From assembly GCF_029227915.1 (NCBI RefSeq), contig NC_079889.1, positions 5,270,001 through 5,334,000 on the forward strand: a stretch of 64,000 nucleotides of DNA, written 5' to 3'. Below are positions 1 through 15,000 of the stretch, piece by piece. The notes below the pieces were generated by a model, which made no database searches, was not told where the DNA came from, and was given only the letters and a program-made list of their open reading frames with translations. Source of the stretch: Hydractinia symbiolongicarpus. Taxonomy: Eukaryota > Cnidaria > Hydrozoa > Anthoathecata > Hydractiniidae. Each line of letters begins with the position of its first letter. Position 1 is the first letter of the stretch. The translations under genes and the position numbers were made by a program.

Positions 1-3000
1 GAAGGAATAGTCCAATGGTAACCTGCGCAGGCAGGTGAAACCACCTGATTTACGTATGAGGCCTTTATTAGACTGCAAAAGGCCATATTACAGCCTTTAT
101 AGGACTGTGCACGTAGTTAAGCGAGTTCTAAGTCGACGGCGCTAATGAAAATGACTTGGGACGTTGTAGCGCATTGAGACTGGAACGACTATTCCAATGG
201 TAACCTGCGCAGGCAACTGAAACAGCGTGATTTACGTGTGCGGCCTTTATTGGACTGCAAAAGGCCATATTACGGCTTTTATAGGACTGTGCACGTAGTT
301 AAGAGTGTTGTAAGGCCACAGCGCCAAGGAAAACCTCTTGGAACGTTGTAGCGCATTGAGACTGGAAGGAATAGTCCAATGGTTACCTGTGCAGGCAGAT
401 GGAACCACGTGATCTACGTGTGAGGCCTTTATTAGACTGCAAAAGGCCAAATTACAGCCTTTATAGGACTGTGAACGTAGTTAAGAGTGTTCTAAGGCAA
501 CGGCGCTAATGAAAACGACTTGGCACGTTGTAGGGCATTGAGACTGGAACGACTATTCCAATGGTAACCTGCGCAGGCAACTGAAACAGCGTGATTTACG
601 TGTGCGGCCTTTATTGGACTGCAAAAGGCCATATTACGGCTTTTATAGGACTGTGCACGTAGTTAAGAGTGTTGTAAGGCCACAGCGCCAAGGAAAACCT
701 CTTGGAACGTTGTAGTGCATTGAGAATGGAAGGAATAGTCCAATGGTAACCTTTGCAGTCAGATAGAACCACGTGATTTACGTGTGAGGCTATTGTTAGA
801 CTGCAAAAGGCCATATTACAGCCTGTATAGGACTGTGAACGTAGTTAAGAGTGTTGTCAGCCCACAGCGCTAAGAAAAACCTCTTGGAACGTTGTAGTAC
901 ATTGAGCCTGGAAGGAATAGTCCAATGGTAACCTGCGCAGGCAGGTGAAACCACGTGATTTACGTGTGAGGCCTTTATTAGACTGCAAAAGGCCATATTA
1001 CAGCCTTTATAGGACTGTGCACGTAGTTAAGCGCGTTCTAAGTCGACGGCGCTAATGAAAATCACTTGGGACGTTGTAGCGCATTGAGACTGGAACGACT
1101 ATTCCAATGGTAACCTGCGCAGGAAACTGAAACAGCGTGATTTATGTGTGCGGCCTTTATTGGACTGCAAAAGGCCATATTACAGCCTTTATAGGACTGT
1201 GCACGTAGTTAAGAGTGTTGTAAGGCCATGGCGCTAAGGAAAACCTCTTGGAACGTCGTAGTGCATTGAGACTGGAAGGAATAGTACAATAGTAACCTGC
1301 GCAGGCAGATGGAACAACGTGATTTACGTGTGAGGCCTTTATTAGACTGCAAAAGGCCATATTACAGCCTTTATAGGACTGTGCACGTAGTTAAGGGCGT
1401 TCTAAGGCGACGGCGCTAATGAAAATGACTTGGAACGTTGTAGCGCATTGAGACTGGAAGGAATAGTCTAATGGTAACCTTTGCAGGCAGGTGAAACCAC
1501 GTGATTTACGTGTGAAGCCTTTATTAGACTGCAAAAGGCTATATTACGGCCTTTATAGGACTGTGCACGTAGTTAAGACTTTTGTAAGGCCATGGCGCTA
1601 ATGAAAACGACTTGGGACGTTGTAGCGCATTGAGACTGGTACAACTAGTCCAATGGTAACCTGCGCAGGCAGCTGAAACCGCGTGATTTACGTCTGCGGC
1701 CTTTATTGGACTGCAAAATGCCATATTACGGCCTTTATAGGACTGTGCACGTAGTTAAGAGTGTTGTAAGGCCATGGCGCTAAGGAAAACCTCTTGGAAC
1801 GTCGTAGTGCATTGAGACTGGAAGGAATAGTACAATAGTAACCTGCGCAGGCAGATGGAACCACGTGATTTACGTGTGAGGCCTTTATTAGACTGCAAAA
1901 AGGCCATAATACAGCCTGTATAGGACTGTGAACGTAGTTAAGAGTGTTGTCAGGCCACAGCGCTAAGGAAAACCTCTTGGAACGCTGTAGTGCATTGAGA
2001 CTGAAAGGAATAGTCCAATGGTAACCTGCGCAGGCAGGTGAAACCACGTGATTTAATTGTGAAGCCTTTATTAGACTGCAAAAGGCCATATTACAGCCTT
2101 TATAGGACTGTGCACGTAGTTAAGATTATTGTAAGGCCATGGCGCTAAGGAAAACCTCTTGGAACGTCGTAGTGCATTGAGACTGGAAGGAATAGTACAA
2201 TAGTAACCTGCACAGGCAGATGGAACCACGTGATTTACGTGTGAGGCCTTTATTAGACTGCAAAAGGCCATATTACAGCCTTTATAGGACTGTGCACGTA
2301 GTTAAGGGCGTTCTAAGGCGACGGCGCTAATGAAAATGACTTGGAACGTTGTAGCGCATTGAGACTGGAAGGAATAGTCTAATGGTAACCTGCGCAGGAA
2401 ACTGAAACAGCGTGATTTATGTGTGCGGCCTTTATTGGACTGCAAAAGGCCATATTACAGCCTTTATAGGACTGTGCACGTAGTTAAGAGTGTTGTAAGG
2501 CCATGGCGCTAAGAAAAACCTCTTGGAACGTTGTAGTACATTGAGACTGGAAGGAATAGTCCAATGGTAACCTGCGCAGGCAGGTGAAACCACCTGATTT
2601 ACGTGTGAGGCCTTTATTAGACTGCAAAAGGCCATATTACAGCCTTTATAGGACTGTGCACGTAGTTAAGCGCGTTCTAAGTCGACGGCGCTAATGAAAA
2701 TGACTTGGGACGTTGTAGCGCATTGTGACTGGAACGACTATTCCAATGGTAACCTGCGCAGGAAACTGAAACAGCGTGATTTATGTGTGCGGCTTTTATT
2801 GGACTGCAAAAGGCCATATTACAGCCTTTATAGGACTGTGCACGTAGTTAAGAGTGTTGTAAGGCCATGGCGCTAAGGAAAACCTCTTGGAACGTCGTAG
2901 TGCATTGAGACTGGAAGGAATAGTACAATAGTAACCTGCGCAGGCAGATGGAACAACGTGATTTACGTGTGAGGCCGTTATTAGACTGCAAAAGGCTATA

Positions 3001-6000
3001 TTACAGCCTTTATAGGACTGTGCACGTAGTTAAGGGCGTTCTAAGGCGACGGCGCTAATGAAAATGACTTGGAACGTTGTAGCGCATTGAGACTGGAAGG
3101 AATAGTCTAATGGTAACCTTCGCAGGCAGGTGAAACCACGTGATTTACGTGTGAAGCCTTTATTAGACTGCAAAAGGCCATATTACGGCCTTTATAGGAC
3201 TGTGCACGTAGTTAAGAATTTTGTAAGGCCATGGCGCCAATGAAAACCACTTGGGACGTTGTAGCGCATTGAGACTGGTACAACTAGTCCAATGGTAACC
3301 TGCGCAGGCAGCTGAAACCGCGTGATTTACGTCTGCGGCCTTTATTGGACTGCAAAATGCCATATTACGGCCTTTATAGGACTGTGCACGTAGTTAAGAG
3401 TGTTGTAAGGCCATGGCGCTAAGGAAAACCTCTTGGAACGTCGTAGTGCATTGAGACTGGAAGGAATAGTACAATAGTAACCTGCGCAGGCAGATGGAAC
3501 CACGTGATTTACGTGTGAGGCCTTTATTAGACTGCAAAAAGGCCATAATACAGCCTGTATAGGACTGTGAACGTAGTTAAGAGTGTTGTCAGGCCACAGC
3601 GCTAAGGAAAACCTCTTGGAACGCTGTAGTGCATTGAGACTGAAAGGAATAGTCCAATGGTAACCTGCGCAGGCAGGTGAAACCACGTGATTTAATTGTG
3701 AAGCCTTTATTAGACTGCAAAAGGCCATATTACAGCCTTTATAGGACTGTGCACGTAGTTAAGAGTATTGTAAGGCCATGGCGCTAAGGAAAACCTCTTG
3801 GAACGTCGTAGTGCATTGAGACTGGAAGGAATAGTACAATAGTAACCTGCATAGGCAGATGGAACCACGTGATTTACGTGTGAGGCCTTTATTAGACTGC
3901 AAAAGGCCATATTACAGCCTTTATAGGACTGTGCACGTAGTTAAGAGCGTTCTAAGGCGACAGCGCTAATGAAAATGACTTGGGACGTTGTAGCGCATTG
4001 AGACTGGAAGGAATAGTCCAATGGTAACCTTCGCAGGCAGGTGAATCTACGTGATTTACGTGTGAGGCCGTTATTAGACTGCAAAAGGCCATATTACGGC
4101 CTTTATAGGACTGTGCACATAGTTAAAAGTTGTAAGGCCACAGCGCCAAGGAAAACCTCTTGGAACGTTGTAGTGCATTGAGACTGGAAGGAATAGTCCA
4201 ATGGTAACCTTTGCAGGCAGGTGAAACCACGTGATTTACGTGTGAGACCGTTATTAGACTGCAAAAGGCCATATTACAGCCTTTATACGACTGTGCACGT
4301 AGTTAAGAGTTGTAAGGCCACAGCGCCAAGGAAAACCTCTTGGAACGTTGTAGTGCATTGAGACTGGAAGGAATAGTCCAATGGTAACCTTTACAGTCAG
4401 ATAGAACCACGTGATTTACGTGTGAGGCTATTGTTAGACTGCAAAAGGCCATATTACAGCCTGTATAGGACTGTGAACGTAGTTAAGAGTGTTGTCAGGC
4501 CACAACGCTAAGAAAAACTTCTTGGAACGTTGTAGTACATTGAGACTGGAAGGAATAGTCCAATGGTAACCTGCGCAGGCAGGTGAAACCACCTGATTTA
4601 CGTGTGAGGCCTTTATTAGACTGCAAAAGGCCATATTACAGCCTATATAGGACTGTGAACGTAGTTAAGAGTGTTGTCAGGCCACAGCGCTAAGGAAAAC
4701 CTCTTGGAACGTTGTAGCGCATTGAGACTGGAAGGAATAGTCCAATGGTAACCTTTGCAGGCAGATGGAACCACGTGATTTACGTGTGAGGCCTTTATTA
4801 GTCTGCAAAAGGCCATATTACAGCCTTTATAGGACTGTGCACGTAGTTAAGAGCGTTCTAAGGTGATGGCGCTAATGAAAATGACTTGGGACGTTGTAGC
4901 GCATTAAGACTGGAAGGAATAGTCCAACGGTAACCTTCGCAGGCATGTTTAATCACGTGATTTACGTATGAAGCCTTTATTAGACTGCAAAAAGCCATAT
5001 TACAGCCTGTCTAGGACTGTGAACGTAGTTAAGAGTGTTGTAAGGCAACAGCGCTAAGGAAAACCTCTTGGAACGTTGTTGTGCATTGAGACTGGAAGGA
5101 ATAGTCTAATGGTAACCTTCGCAGGCAGGTGAAACCACGTGATTTACGTGTGAAGCCTTTATTAGACTGCAAAAGGCCATATTACGGCCTTTATAGGACT
5201 GTGCACGTAGTTAAGAGTTTTGTAAGGCCATGGCGCTAATGAAAACGACTTGGGACGTTGTAGCGCATTGAGACTGGACGACTAGTCCAATGGTAACCTG
5301 CGCAGGCAGCAGAAACCGCGTGATTTACGTCTGCGGCCTTTATTGGACTGCAAAAGGCCATATTACGGCCTTTATAGGACTGTGCACGTAGTTAAGACTG
5401 TTGTAAGGCCATGGCGCTAAGGAAAACCTCTTGGAACGTCGTAGTGCATTGAGACTGGAAGGAATAGTACAATAGTAACCTGCGCAGGCAGATGAAACCA
5501 CGTGATTTACGTGTGAGGCCTTTATTAGACTGCAAAAAGGCCATATTACAGCCTGTATAGGACTGTGAACGTAGTTAAGAGCGTTCTAAGGCGACGGCGC
5601 TAATGAAAATGACTTGGGACGTTTTAGCGCATTGAGACTGTAAGGAATAGTCTAATGGTAACCTTCGCAGGCAGGTGAAACCACGTGATGTACGTGTGAA
5701 GCCTTTATTAGACTGCAAAAGGCCATATTACGGCCTTTATAGGACTGTGCACGTAGTTAAGAGTTTTGTAAGGCCATGGCGCTAATGAAAACGACTTGGG
5801 CCGTTGTAGCGCATTGAGACTGGTACGACTAGTCCAATGGTAACCTGCGCAGGCAGCTGAAACCGCGTGATTTACGTCTGCGGCCTTTATTGGACTGCAA
5901 AAGGCCATATTACGGCCTTTATAGGACTGTGCACGTAGTTAAGAGTGTTGTAAGGCCATGGCGCTAAGGAAAACCTCTTGGAACGTTGTTGTGCATTGAG

Positions 6001-9000
6001 ACTGGAAGGAATAGTCCAATGGTAACCTTTGCAGTCAGATGAAACCACGTGATTTACGTGTGAGGCCTTTATTAGACTGCAAAATGCTATATTACAGCCT
6101 GTATAGGACTGTGAACGTAGTTAAGAGTGTTGTTAGACCACAGCGCTAAGGAAAACCTCTTGGAACGTTGTAGCGCATTGAGACTGGAAGGAATAGTCCA
6201 ATGGTAACCTTTGCAGGCAGATGGAACCACGTGATTTACGTGTGAGGCCTTTATTAGACTGCAAAAGGCCATATTACAGCCTTTATAGGACTGTGCACGT
6301 AGTTAAGAGCGTTCTAAGGCGATGGCGCTGATGAAAATGACTTGAGACGTTGTAGCGCATTGAGACCGGAAGGAATAGTCCTATGGTAACCTTCGCAGGC
6401 AGGTTAAACCACGTGATTTACGTGTAAAGCCTTTATTAGACTGCAAAAGGCCAAATTACAGCCTTTATAGGACTGTGCACGTAGTTAAGAGGTTGTAAGG
6501 CCACGGCGCCAAGGAAAACCTCTTGAAACGTTGTAGTGCATAGAGATTTGAAGGAATAGTCCAATGGTAACCCTTGCAGGCAGATGGAACCACGTGATTT
6601 ACGTGTGAGGCCTTTATTAGACTGCAAAAAGGCCATATTACAGCCTGTATAGGACTGTGAACGTAGTTAAGAGTGTTGTCAGGCCACAGCGCTAAGAAAA
6701 ACCTCTTGGAACGTTGTAGTGCATTGAGACTGGAAGGAATAGTCCAATGGTAACCTTTGCAGGCAGATGGAACCACGTGATTTACGTGTGAGGCATTTAT
6801 TAGACTGCAAAAGGCCATATTACAGCCTTTATAAGACTGTGCACGTAGTTAAGAGCGTTCTAAGGTGATGGCGCTAATGAAAATGACTTGGGACGTTGTA
6901 GCGCATTGAGACTGGAAGGAATAGTCCAATGTTAACCTTCGCAGGCAGGTTAAACCACGTGATTTACGTGTGAGGCCTCTATTGGACTGCAAAAAGGCCA
7001 TATTACAGCCTGTATAGGACTGTGCACGTAGTTAAGAGCGTTCTAAGGCGATGGCGCTAATGAAAATGACTTGGGACGTTGTAGCGCATTAAGACTGGAA
7101 GGAATAGTCCAATAGTAACCTTCGCAGGCAGGTTAAACCACGTGATTTACGTGTGAAGCCTTTATTAGACTGCAAAAGGCCATATTACAGCCTGTATAGG
7201 ACTGTGCACGTAGTTAAGAGTTTTGTAAGGCCACGGCGCTAAGGAAAACCTCTTGGAACGTTGTAGTGCATTGAGACTGGAAGGAATAGTCCAATGGTAA
7301 TCTTTGCAGTCACATGGAACCACGTGATTTACGTGTGAGGCCTTTATTAGACTGCAAAAGGCCATATTACAGCCTGTATAGGACTGTGAACGTAGTTAAG
7401 AGTGTTGTCAGGCCACAGCGCTAAGAAAAACCTCTTGGAACGTTGTAGCGCATTGAGACTGGAAGGAATAGTCCAATGGTAACCTTCGCAGGCAGGTTAA
7501 ACCACGTGATTTACGTGTGAAGCCTTTATTAGACTGCAAAAGGCCATATTACAGCCTGTATAGGACTGTGCACGTAGTTAAGAGCGTTCTAAGGCGATGG
7601 CGCTAATGAAAATGACTTGGGACGTTGTAGCGCATTAAGACTGGAAGGAATAGTCCAATGGTAACCTTCGCAGGCAGGTTAAACCACGTGATTTACGTGT
7701 GAAGCCTTTATTAGACTGCAAAAGGCCATATTACGGCCTTTATAGGATTGTGCACGTAGTTAAGAGTTTTGTAAAGCCATGGCGCTAATGAAAACGGCTT
7801 GGGACGTTGTAGCGCATTGAGACTGGAACGACTAGTCCAATGGTAACCTGCGCAGGCAGCTGAAACCGCGTGATTTAAGTCTGCGGCCTTTATTGGACTG
7901 CAAAAGGCCATATTACGGCCTTTATAGGACTGTGCACGTAGTTAATAGGTTGTAAGGCCACGGTGCCAAGGAAAACCTCTTGAAACATTGTAGTGCATTG
8001 AGATTTGAAGTAATAGTCCAATGGTAACCTTTGCAGGCAGATGGAACCACGTGATTTACGTGTGAGGCCTTTATTAGACTGCAAAAAGGCCATATTACAG
8101 CCTGTATAGGACTGTGAACGTAGTTAAGAGTGTTATCAGGCCACAGCGCTAAGGAAAACCTCTTGGAACGTTGTAGTGCATTGAGACTGAAAGGAATAGT
8201 CCAATGGTAACCTGCGCAGGCAGATGGAACCACGTGATTTACGTGTGAGGCCTTTATTAGACTGCAAAAGGCCATATTACAGCCTTTATAGGACTGTGCA
8301 CGTAGTTAAGAGTGTTCTAAGGCGACGGCGCTAATGAAAATAACTTGGGACGTTGTAGCGCATTGAGACTGGAAGGAATAGTCCAATGGTAACCTTCGCA
8401 GGCAGGAGAAACCACGTGATTTACGTGTGAGGCCGTTATTAGACTGCAAAAGGCCATATTACGGCCTTTATAGGACTGTGCACGTAGTTAAGAGTTGTAA
8501 GGCCACGGCGCCAAGGAAAACCTCTTGGAACGTTGTAGTGCATTGGGACTGGAAGGAATAGTCCAATGGTAACCTTTACAGTCAGATAGAACCACGTGAT
8601 TTACGTGTGAGGCTATTGTTAGACTGCAAAAGGCCATATTACAGCCTGTATAGGACTGTGAACGTAGTTAAGAGTGTTGTCACGCCACAGCGCTAAGAAA
8701 AACCTCTTGGAACGTTGTAGTACATTGAGACTGAAAGGAAAAGTCCAATGGTAACCTGCGCAGGCATGTGAAGCCACGTGATTTAATTGTGAAGCCTTTA
8801 ATAGACTGCAAAAGGCCATATTACAGCCTTTATAGGACTGTGCACGTAGTTAAGAGTGTTGTAAGGCCATGGCGCTAAGGAAAACATCTTGGAACATCGT
8901 AGTGCATTGAGACTGGAAGGAATAGTACAATAGTAACCTGCACAGGCAGATGGAACCACGTGATTTACGTGTGAGGCGTTTATTAGACTGCAAAAGGCCA

Positions 9001-12000
9001 TATTACAGCCTTTATATGACTGTGCACGTAGTTAAGAGCGTTCTAAGGCGACGGCGCTAATGAAAATGACTTGGGACGTTGTAGCGCATTGAGACTGGAA
9101 GGAATAGTCCAATGTTACCTTCGCAGGCAGGTGAAACCACGTGATTTACGTGTGAGGCCGTTATTAGACTGCAAAAGGCCATATTACGGCCTTTATAGGA
9201 CTGTGCACGTAGTTAAGAGTTGTAAGGCCACAGCGCCGAGGAAAACCTCTTGGAACGTTGTAGTGCATTGAGACTGGAAGGAATAGTCCAATGGTAACCT
9301 TTGCAGGCAGATGGAACCACGTGATTTACGTGTGAGGCCTTTATTAGACTGCAAAAAGGCCATATTACAGCCTGTATAGGACTGTGAACGTAGTTAAGAG
9401 TGTTGTCAGGCCACAGCGCTAAGAAAAACCTCTTGGAACGTTGTAGTACATTGAGACTGGAAAGAATAGTCCAATGGTAACCTGCGCAGGCAGGTGAAAC
9501 CACCTGATTTACGTTTGAGGCCTTTATTAGATTGCAAAAGGCCATATTACAGCCTGTATAGGACTGTGAACGCAGTTAAGAGTGTTGTCAGGCCACAGCG
9601 CTAAGGAAAACCTCTTGGAACGTTGTAGCGCATTGAGACTGGAAGGAATAGTCCAATGGTAACCTTTGCAGGCAGATGGAACCACGTGATTTACGTGTGA
9701 GGCCTTTATTAGACTGCAAAAGGCCATATTACAGCCTTTATAGGACTGTGCACGTAGTTAAGAGCGTTCTAAGGCGATGGCGCTGATGAAAATGACTTGG
9801 GACGTTGTAGCGCATTGAGACTGGAAGGAATAGTCCAATGGTAACCTTCGCAGGCATGTTAAATCACGTGATTTACGTGTGAAGCCTTTATTAGACTGCA
9901 AAAGGCCATATTACAGCCTGTATAGGACTATGAACGCAGTTAAGAGTGTTGTAAGGCAACAGCGCTAAGAAAAACCTCTTGGAACGTTGTAGTGCATTGA
10001 GACTGGAAGGAATAGTCCAATGGTAACCTTTGCAGTCAGATGGAACCACGTGATTTACGTGTGAGGCCTTTATTAGACTGCAAAAGGCTATATTACAGCC
10101 TGTATAGGACTGTGAACGTAGTTAACAGTGTTGTCAGACCACAGCGCTAAGGAAAACCTCTTGGAACGTTGTAGCGCATTGAGACTGGAAGGAATAGTCC
10201 AATGGTAACCTTTGCAGGCAGATGGAACCACGTGATTTACGTGTGAGGCCTTTATTAGACTGCAAAAGGCCATATTACAGCCTTTATAGGACTGTGCACG
10301 TAGTTAAGAGCGTTCTAAGGTGATGGCGCTGATGAAAATGACTTGCGACGTTGTAGCGCATTGAGACTGGAAGGAATAGTCCAATGGTAACCCTTGCAGG
10401 CAGATGGAACCGCGTGATTTACGTGTGAGGCCTTTATTAGACTGCAAAAAGGCCATATTACGGCCCGTATAGGACCGTGAACGTAGTTAAGAGTGTTGTC
10501 AGGCCACAGCGCTAAGAAAAACCTCTTGGAACGTTGTAGCGCATTAAGACTGGAAGGAATAGTCCAATGGTAACCCTTGCAGGCAGATGGAACCACGTGA
10601 TTTACGTGTGAGGCCTTTATTAGACTGCAAAAGGCCATATTACAGCCTTTATAGGACTGTGCACGTAGTTAAGAGCGTTCTAAGGTGATGGCGCTAATGA
10701 AAATGACTTGGGACGTTGTAGCGCATTGAGACTGGAAGGAGTAGTCCAATGGTAACCTTTGCAGGCAGATGGAACCACGTGATTTACGTGTGAGGCCTTT
10801 ATTAGACTGCAAAAGGCCATATTACAGCCTTTATAGGACTGTGCACGTAGTTAAGAGCGTTCTAAGGCGATGGCGCTAATGAAAATGACTTGGGACGTTG
10901 TAGCGCATTGAGACTGGAACGACTAGTCCAATGGTAACCTGCGCAGGCAGCTGAAACTGCGTGATTTACGTCTGCAACCTTTATTGGACTGCAAAAAGCC
11001 ATATTACGGCCTTTATAGGACTGTGCACGTAGTTAAGAGGTTGTAAGGCCACGGCGCCAAGGAAAACCTCTTGAAACGTTGTAGTGCATTGAGATTTGAA
11101 GGAATAGTCCAATGGTAACCCTTGCAGGCAGATGGAACCACGTGATTTACGTGTGAGGTCTTTATTAGACTGCAAAAAGGCCATATTACAGCCTGTATAG
11201 GACTGTGAACGTAGTTAAGAGTGTTGTCAGGCCACAGCGCTAAGAAAAACCTCTTGGAACGTTGTAGCGCATTGAGACTGGAAGGAATAGTCTAATGGTA
11301 ACCTTTGCAGGCAGATGGAACCACGTGATTTACGTGTGAGGCCTTTATTAGACTGCAAAAGGCCATATTACAGCCTTTATAGGACTGTGCACGTAGTTAA
11401 GAGCGTTCTAAGGCGATGGCGCTAATGAAAATGACTTGGGACGTTGTAGCGCATTGAGACTGGAAGGAATACTCCAATGGTAACCCTTGCAGGCAGATGG
11501 AACCACGTGATTTACGTGTGAGGTCTTTATTAGACTGCAAAAAGGCCATATTACAGCCTGTATAGGACTGTGCACGTAGTTAAGAGCGTTCTAAGGCGAT
11601 GGCGCTAATGAAAATGACTTGGGACGTTGTAGCGCATTAAGACTGGAAGGAATAGTCCAATGGTAACCTTCGCAGGCAGGTTAAACCACGTGATTTACGT
11701 GTAAGCCTTTATTAGACTGCAAAAGGCCATATTACAGCCTGTATAGGACTGTGCACGTAGTTAAGAGTGTTGTAAGGCCACGGCGCTAAGGAAAACCTCT
11801 TGGAACGTTGTAGTGCATTGAGACTGGAAGGAATAGTCCAATGGTAATCTTTGCAGTCACATGGAACCACGTGATTTACGTGTGAGGCCTTTATTAGACT
11901 GCAAAAGGCCATATTACAGCCTGTATAGGACTGTGAACGTAGTTAAGAGTGTTGTCAGGCCACAGCGCTAAGGAAAACCTCTTGGAACGTTGTAGCGCAT

Positions 12001-12058
12001 TGAGACTGGAAGGAATAGTCCGATGGTAACCTTTGCAGGCAGATGGAACCACGTGATT
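1..12058. repeat. Higher-order block, copy 1 (~66 monomers)
   Basis: Particular monomer variants recur about 12008 bp downstream in the same order. For example, the variants at 247, 611, 1157 and 1703 reappear at 12255, 12619, 13165 and 13711. An offset of 12008 equals 66 x 182 within 0.1%, so the unit of duplication is a multi-monomer block. Copy 1 probably begins left of the window. Its end is placed near 12058 because the variant order restarts there (TTTACGTATGAG is shared at 48 and 12058). Compared with copy 2 it holds extra monomers near 2490-2850, 3530-3894 and about 7900-10300. Confidence 0.85.
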
Positions 12059-15000
12059 TACGTATGAGGCCTTTATTAGACTGCAAAAGGCCATATTACA
12101 GCCTTTATAGGACTGTGCACGTAGTTAAGCGCGTTCTAAGTCGACGGCGCTAATGAAAATGACTTGGGACGTTGTAGCGCATTGAGACTGGAACGACTAT
12201 TCCAATGGTAACCTGCGCAGGCAACTGAAACAGCGTGATTTACGTGTGCGGCCTTTATTGGACTGCAAAAGGCCATATTACGGCTTTTATAGGACTGTGC
12301 ACGTAGTTAAGAGTGTTGTAAGGCCACAGCGCCAAGGAAAACCTCTTGGAACGTTGTAGCGCATTGAGACTGGAAGGAATAGTCCAATGGTTACCTGTGC
12401 AGGCAGATGGAACCACGTGATCTACGTGTGAGGCCTTTATTAGACTGCAAAAGGCCAAATTACAGCCTTTATAGGACTGTGAACGTAGTTAAGAGTGTTC
12501 TAAGGCAACGGCGCTAATGAAAACGACTTGGCACGTTGTAGGGCATTGAGACTGGAACGACTATTCCAATGGTAACCTGCGCAGGCAACTGAAACAGCGT
12601 GATTTACGTGTGCGGCCTTTATTGGACTGCAAAAGGCCATATTACGGCTTTTATAGGACTGTGCACGTAGTTAAGAGTGTTGTAAGGCCACAGCGCCAAG
12701 GAAAACCTCTTGGAACGTTGTAGTGCATTGAGAATGGAAGGAATAGTCCAATGGTAACCTTTGCAGTCAGATAGAACCACGTGATTTACGTGTGAGGCTA
12801 TTGTTAGACTGCAAAAGGCCATATTACAGCCTGTATAGGACTGTGAACGTAGTTAAGAGTGTTGTCAGCCCACAGCGCTAAGAAAAACCTCTTGGAACGT
12901 TGTAGTACATTGAGACTGGAAGGAATAGTCCAATGGTAACCTGCGCAGGCAGGTGAAACCACGTGATTTACGCGTGAGGCCTTTATTAGACTGCAAAAGG
13001 CCATATTACAGCCTTTATAGGACTGTGCACGTAGTTAAGCGCGTTCTAAGTCGACGGCGCTAATGAAAATGACTTGGGACGTTGTAGCGCATTGAGACTG
13101 GAACGACTATTCCAATGGTAACCTGCGCAGGAAACTGAAACAGCGTGATTTATGTGTGCGGCCTTTATTGGACTGCAAAAGGCCATATTACAGCCTTTAT
13201 AGGACTGTGCACGTAGTTAAGAGTGTTGTAAGGCCATGGCGCTAAGGAAAACCTCTTGGAACGTCGTAGTGCATTGAGACTGGAAGGAATAGTACAATAG
13301 TAACCTGCGCAGGCAGATGGAACAACGTGATTTACGTGTGAGGCCTTTATTAGACTGCAAAAGGCCATATTACAGCCTTTATAGGACTGTGCACGTAGTT
13401 AAGGGCGTTCTAAGGCGACGGCGCTAATGAAAATGACTTGGAACGTTGTAGCGCATTGAGACTGGAAGGAATAGTCTAATGGTAACCTTTGCAGGCAGGT
13501 GAAACCACGTGATTTACGTGTGAAGCCTTTATTAGACTGCAAAAGGCTATATTACGGCCTTTATAGGACTGTGCACGTAGTTAAGACTTTTGTAAGGCCA
13601 TGGCGCTAATGAAAACGACTTGGGACGTTGTAGCGCATTGAGACTGGTACAACTAGTCCAATGGTAACCTGCGCAGGCAGCTGAAACCGCGTGATTTACG
13701 TCTGCGGCCTTTATTGGACTGCAAAATGCCATATTACGGCCTTTATAGGACTGTGCACGTAGTTAAGAGTGTTGTAAGGCCATGGCGCTAAGGAAAACCT
13801 CTTGGAACGTCGTAGTGCATTGAGACTGGAAGGAATAGTACAATAGTAACCTGCGCAGGCAGATGGAACCACGTGATTTACGTGTGAGGCCTTTATTAGA
13901 CTGCAAAAAGGCCATAATACAGCCTGTATAGGACTGTGAACGTAGTTAAGAGTGTTGTCAGGCCACAGCGCTAAGGAAAACCTCTTGGAACGCTGTAGTG
14001 CATTGAGACTGAAAGGAATAGTCCAATGGTAACCTGCGCAGGCAGGTGAAACCACGTGATTTAATTGTGAAGCCTTTATTAGACTGCAAAAGGCCATATT
14101 ACAGCCTTTATAGGACTGTGCACGTAGTTAAGAGTATTGTAAGGCCATGGCGCTAAGGAAAACCTCTTGGAACGTCGTAGTGCATTGAGACTGGAAGGAA
14201 CAGTACAATAGTAACCTGCATAGGCAGATGGAACCACGTGATTTACGTGTGAGGCCTTTATTAGACTGCAAAAGGCCATATTACAGCCTTTATAGGACTG
14301 TGCACGTAGTTAAGGGCGTTCTAAGGCGACGGCGCTAATGAAAATGACTTGGAACGTTGTAGCGCATTGAGACTGGAAGGAATAGTCTAATGGTAACCTG
14401 CGCAGGAAACTGAAACAGCGTGATTTATGTGTGCGGCCTTTATTGGACTGCAAAAGGCCATATTACAGCCTTTATAGGACTGTGCACGTAGTTAAGAGTG
14501 TTGTAAGGCCATGGCGCTAAGGAAAACCTCCTGGAACGTCGTAGTGCATTGAGACTGGAAGGAATAGTACAATAGTAACCTGCGCAGGCAGATGGAACAA
14601 CGTGATTTACGTGTGAGGCCATTATTAGACTGCAAAAGGCTATATTACAGCCTTTATAGGACTGTGCACGTAGTTAAGGGCGTTCTAAGGCGACGGCGCT
14701 AATGAAAATGACTTGGAACGTTGTAGCGCATTGAGACTGGAAGGAATAGTCTAATGGTAACCTTCGCAGGCAGGTGAAACCACGTGATTTACGTGTGAAG
14801 CCTTTATTAGACTGCAAAAGGCCATATTACGGCCTTTATAGGACTGTGCACGTAGTTAAGACTTTTGTAAGGCCATGGCGCTAATGAAAACGACTTGGGA
14901 CGTTGTAGCGCATTGAGACTGGTACAACTAGTCCAATGGTAACCTGCGCAGGCAGCTGAAACCGCGTGATTTACGTCTGCGGCCTTTATTGGACTGCAAA

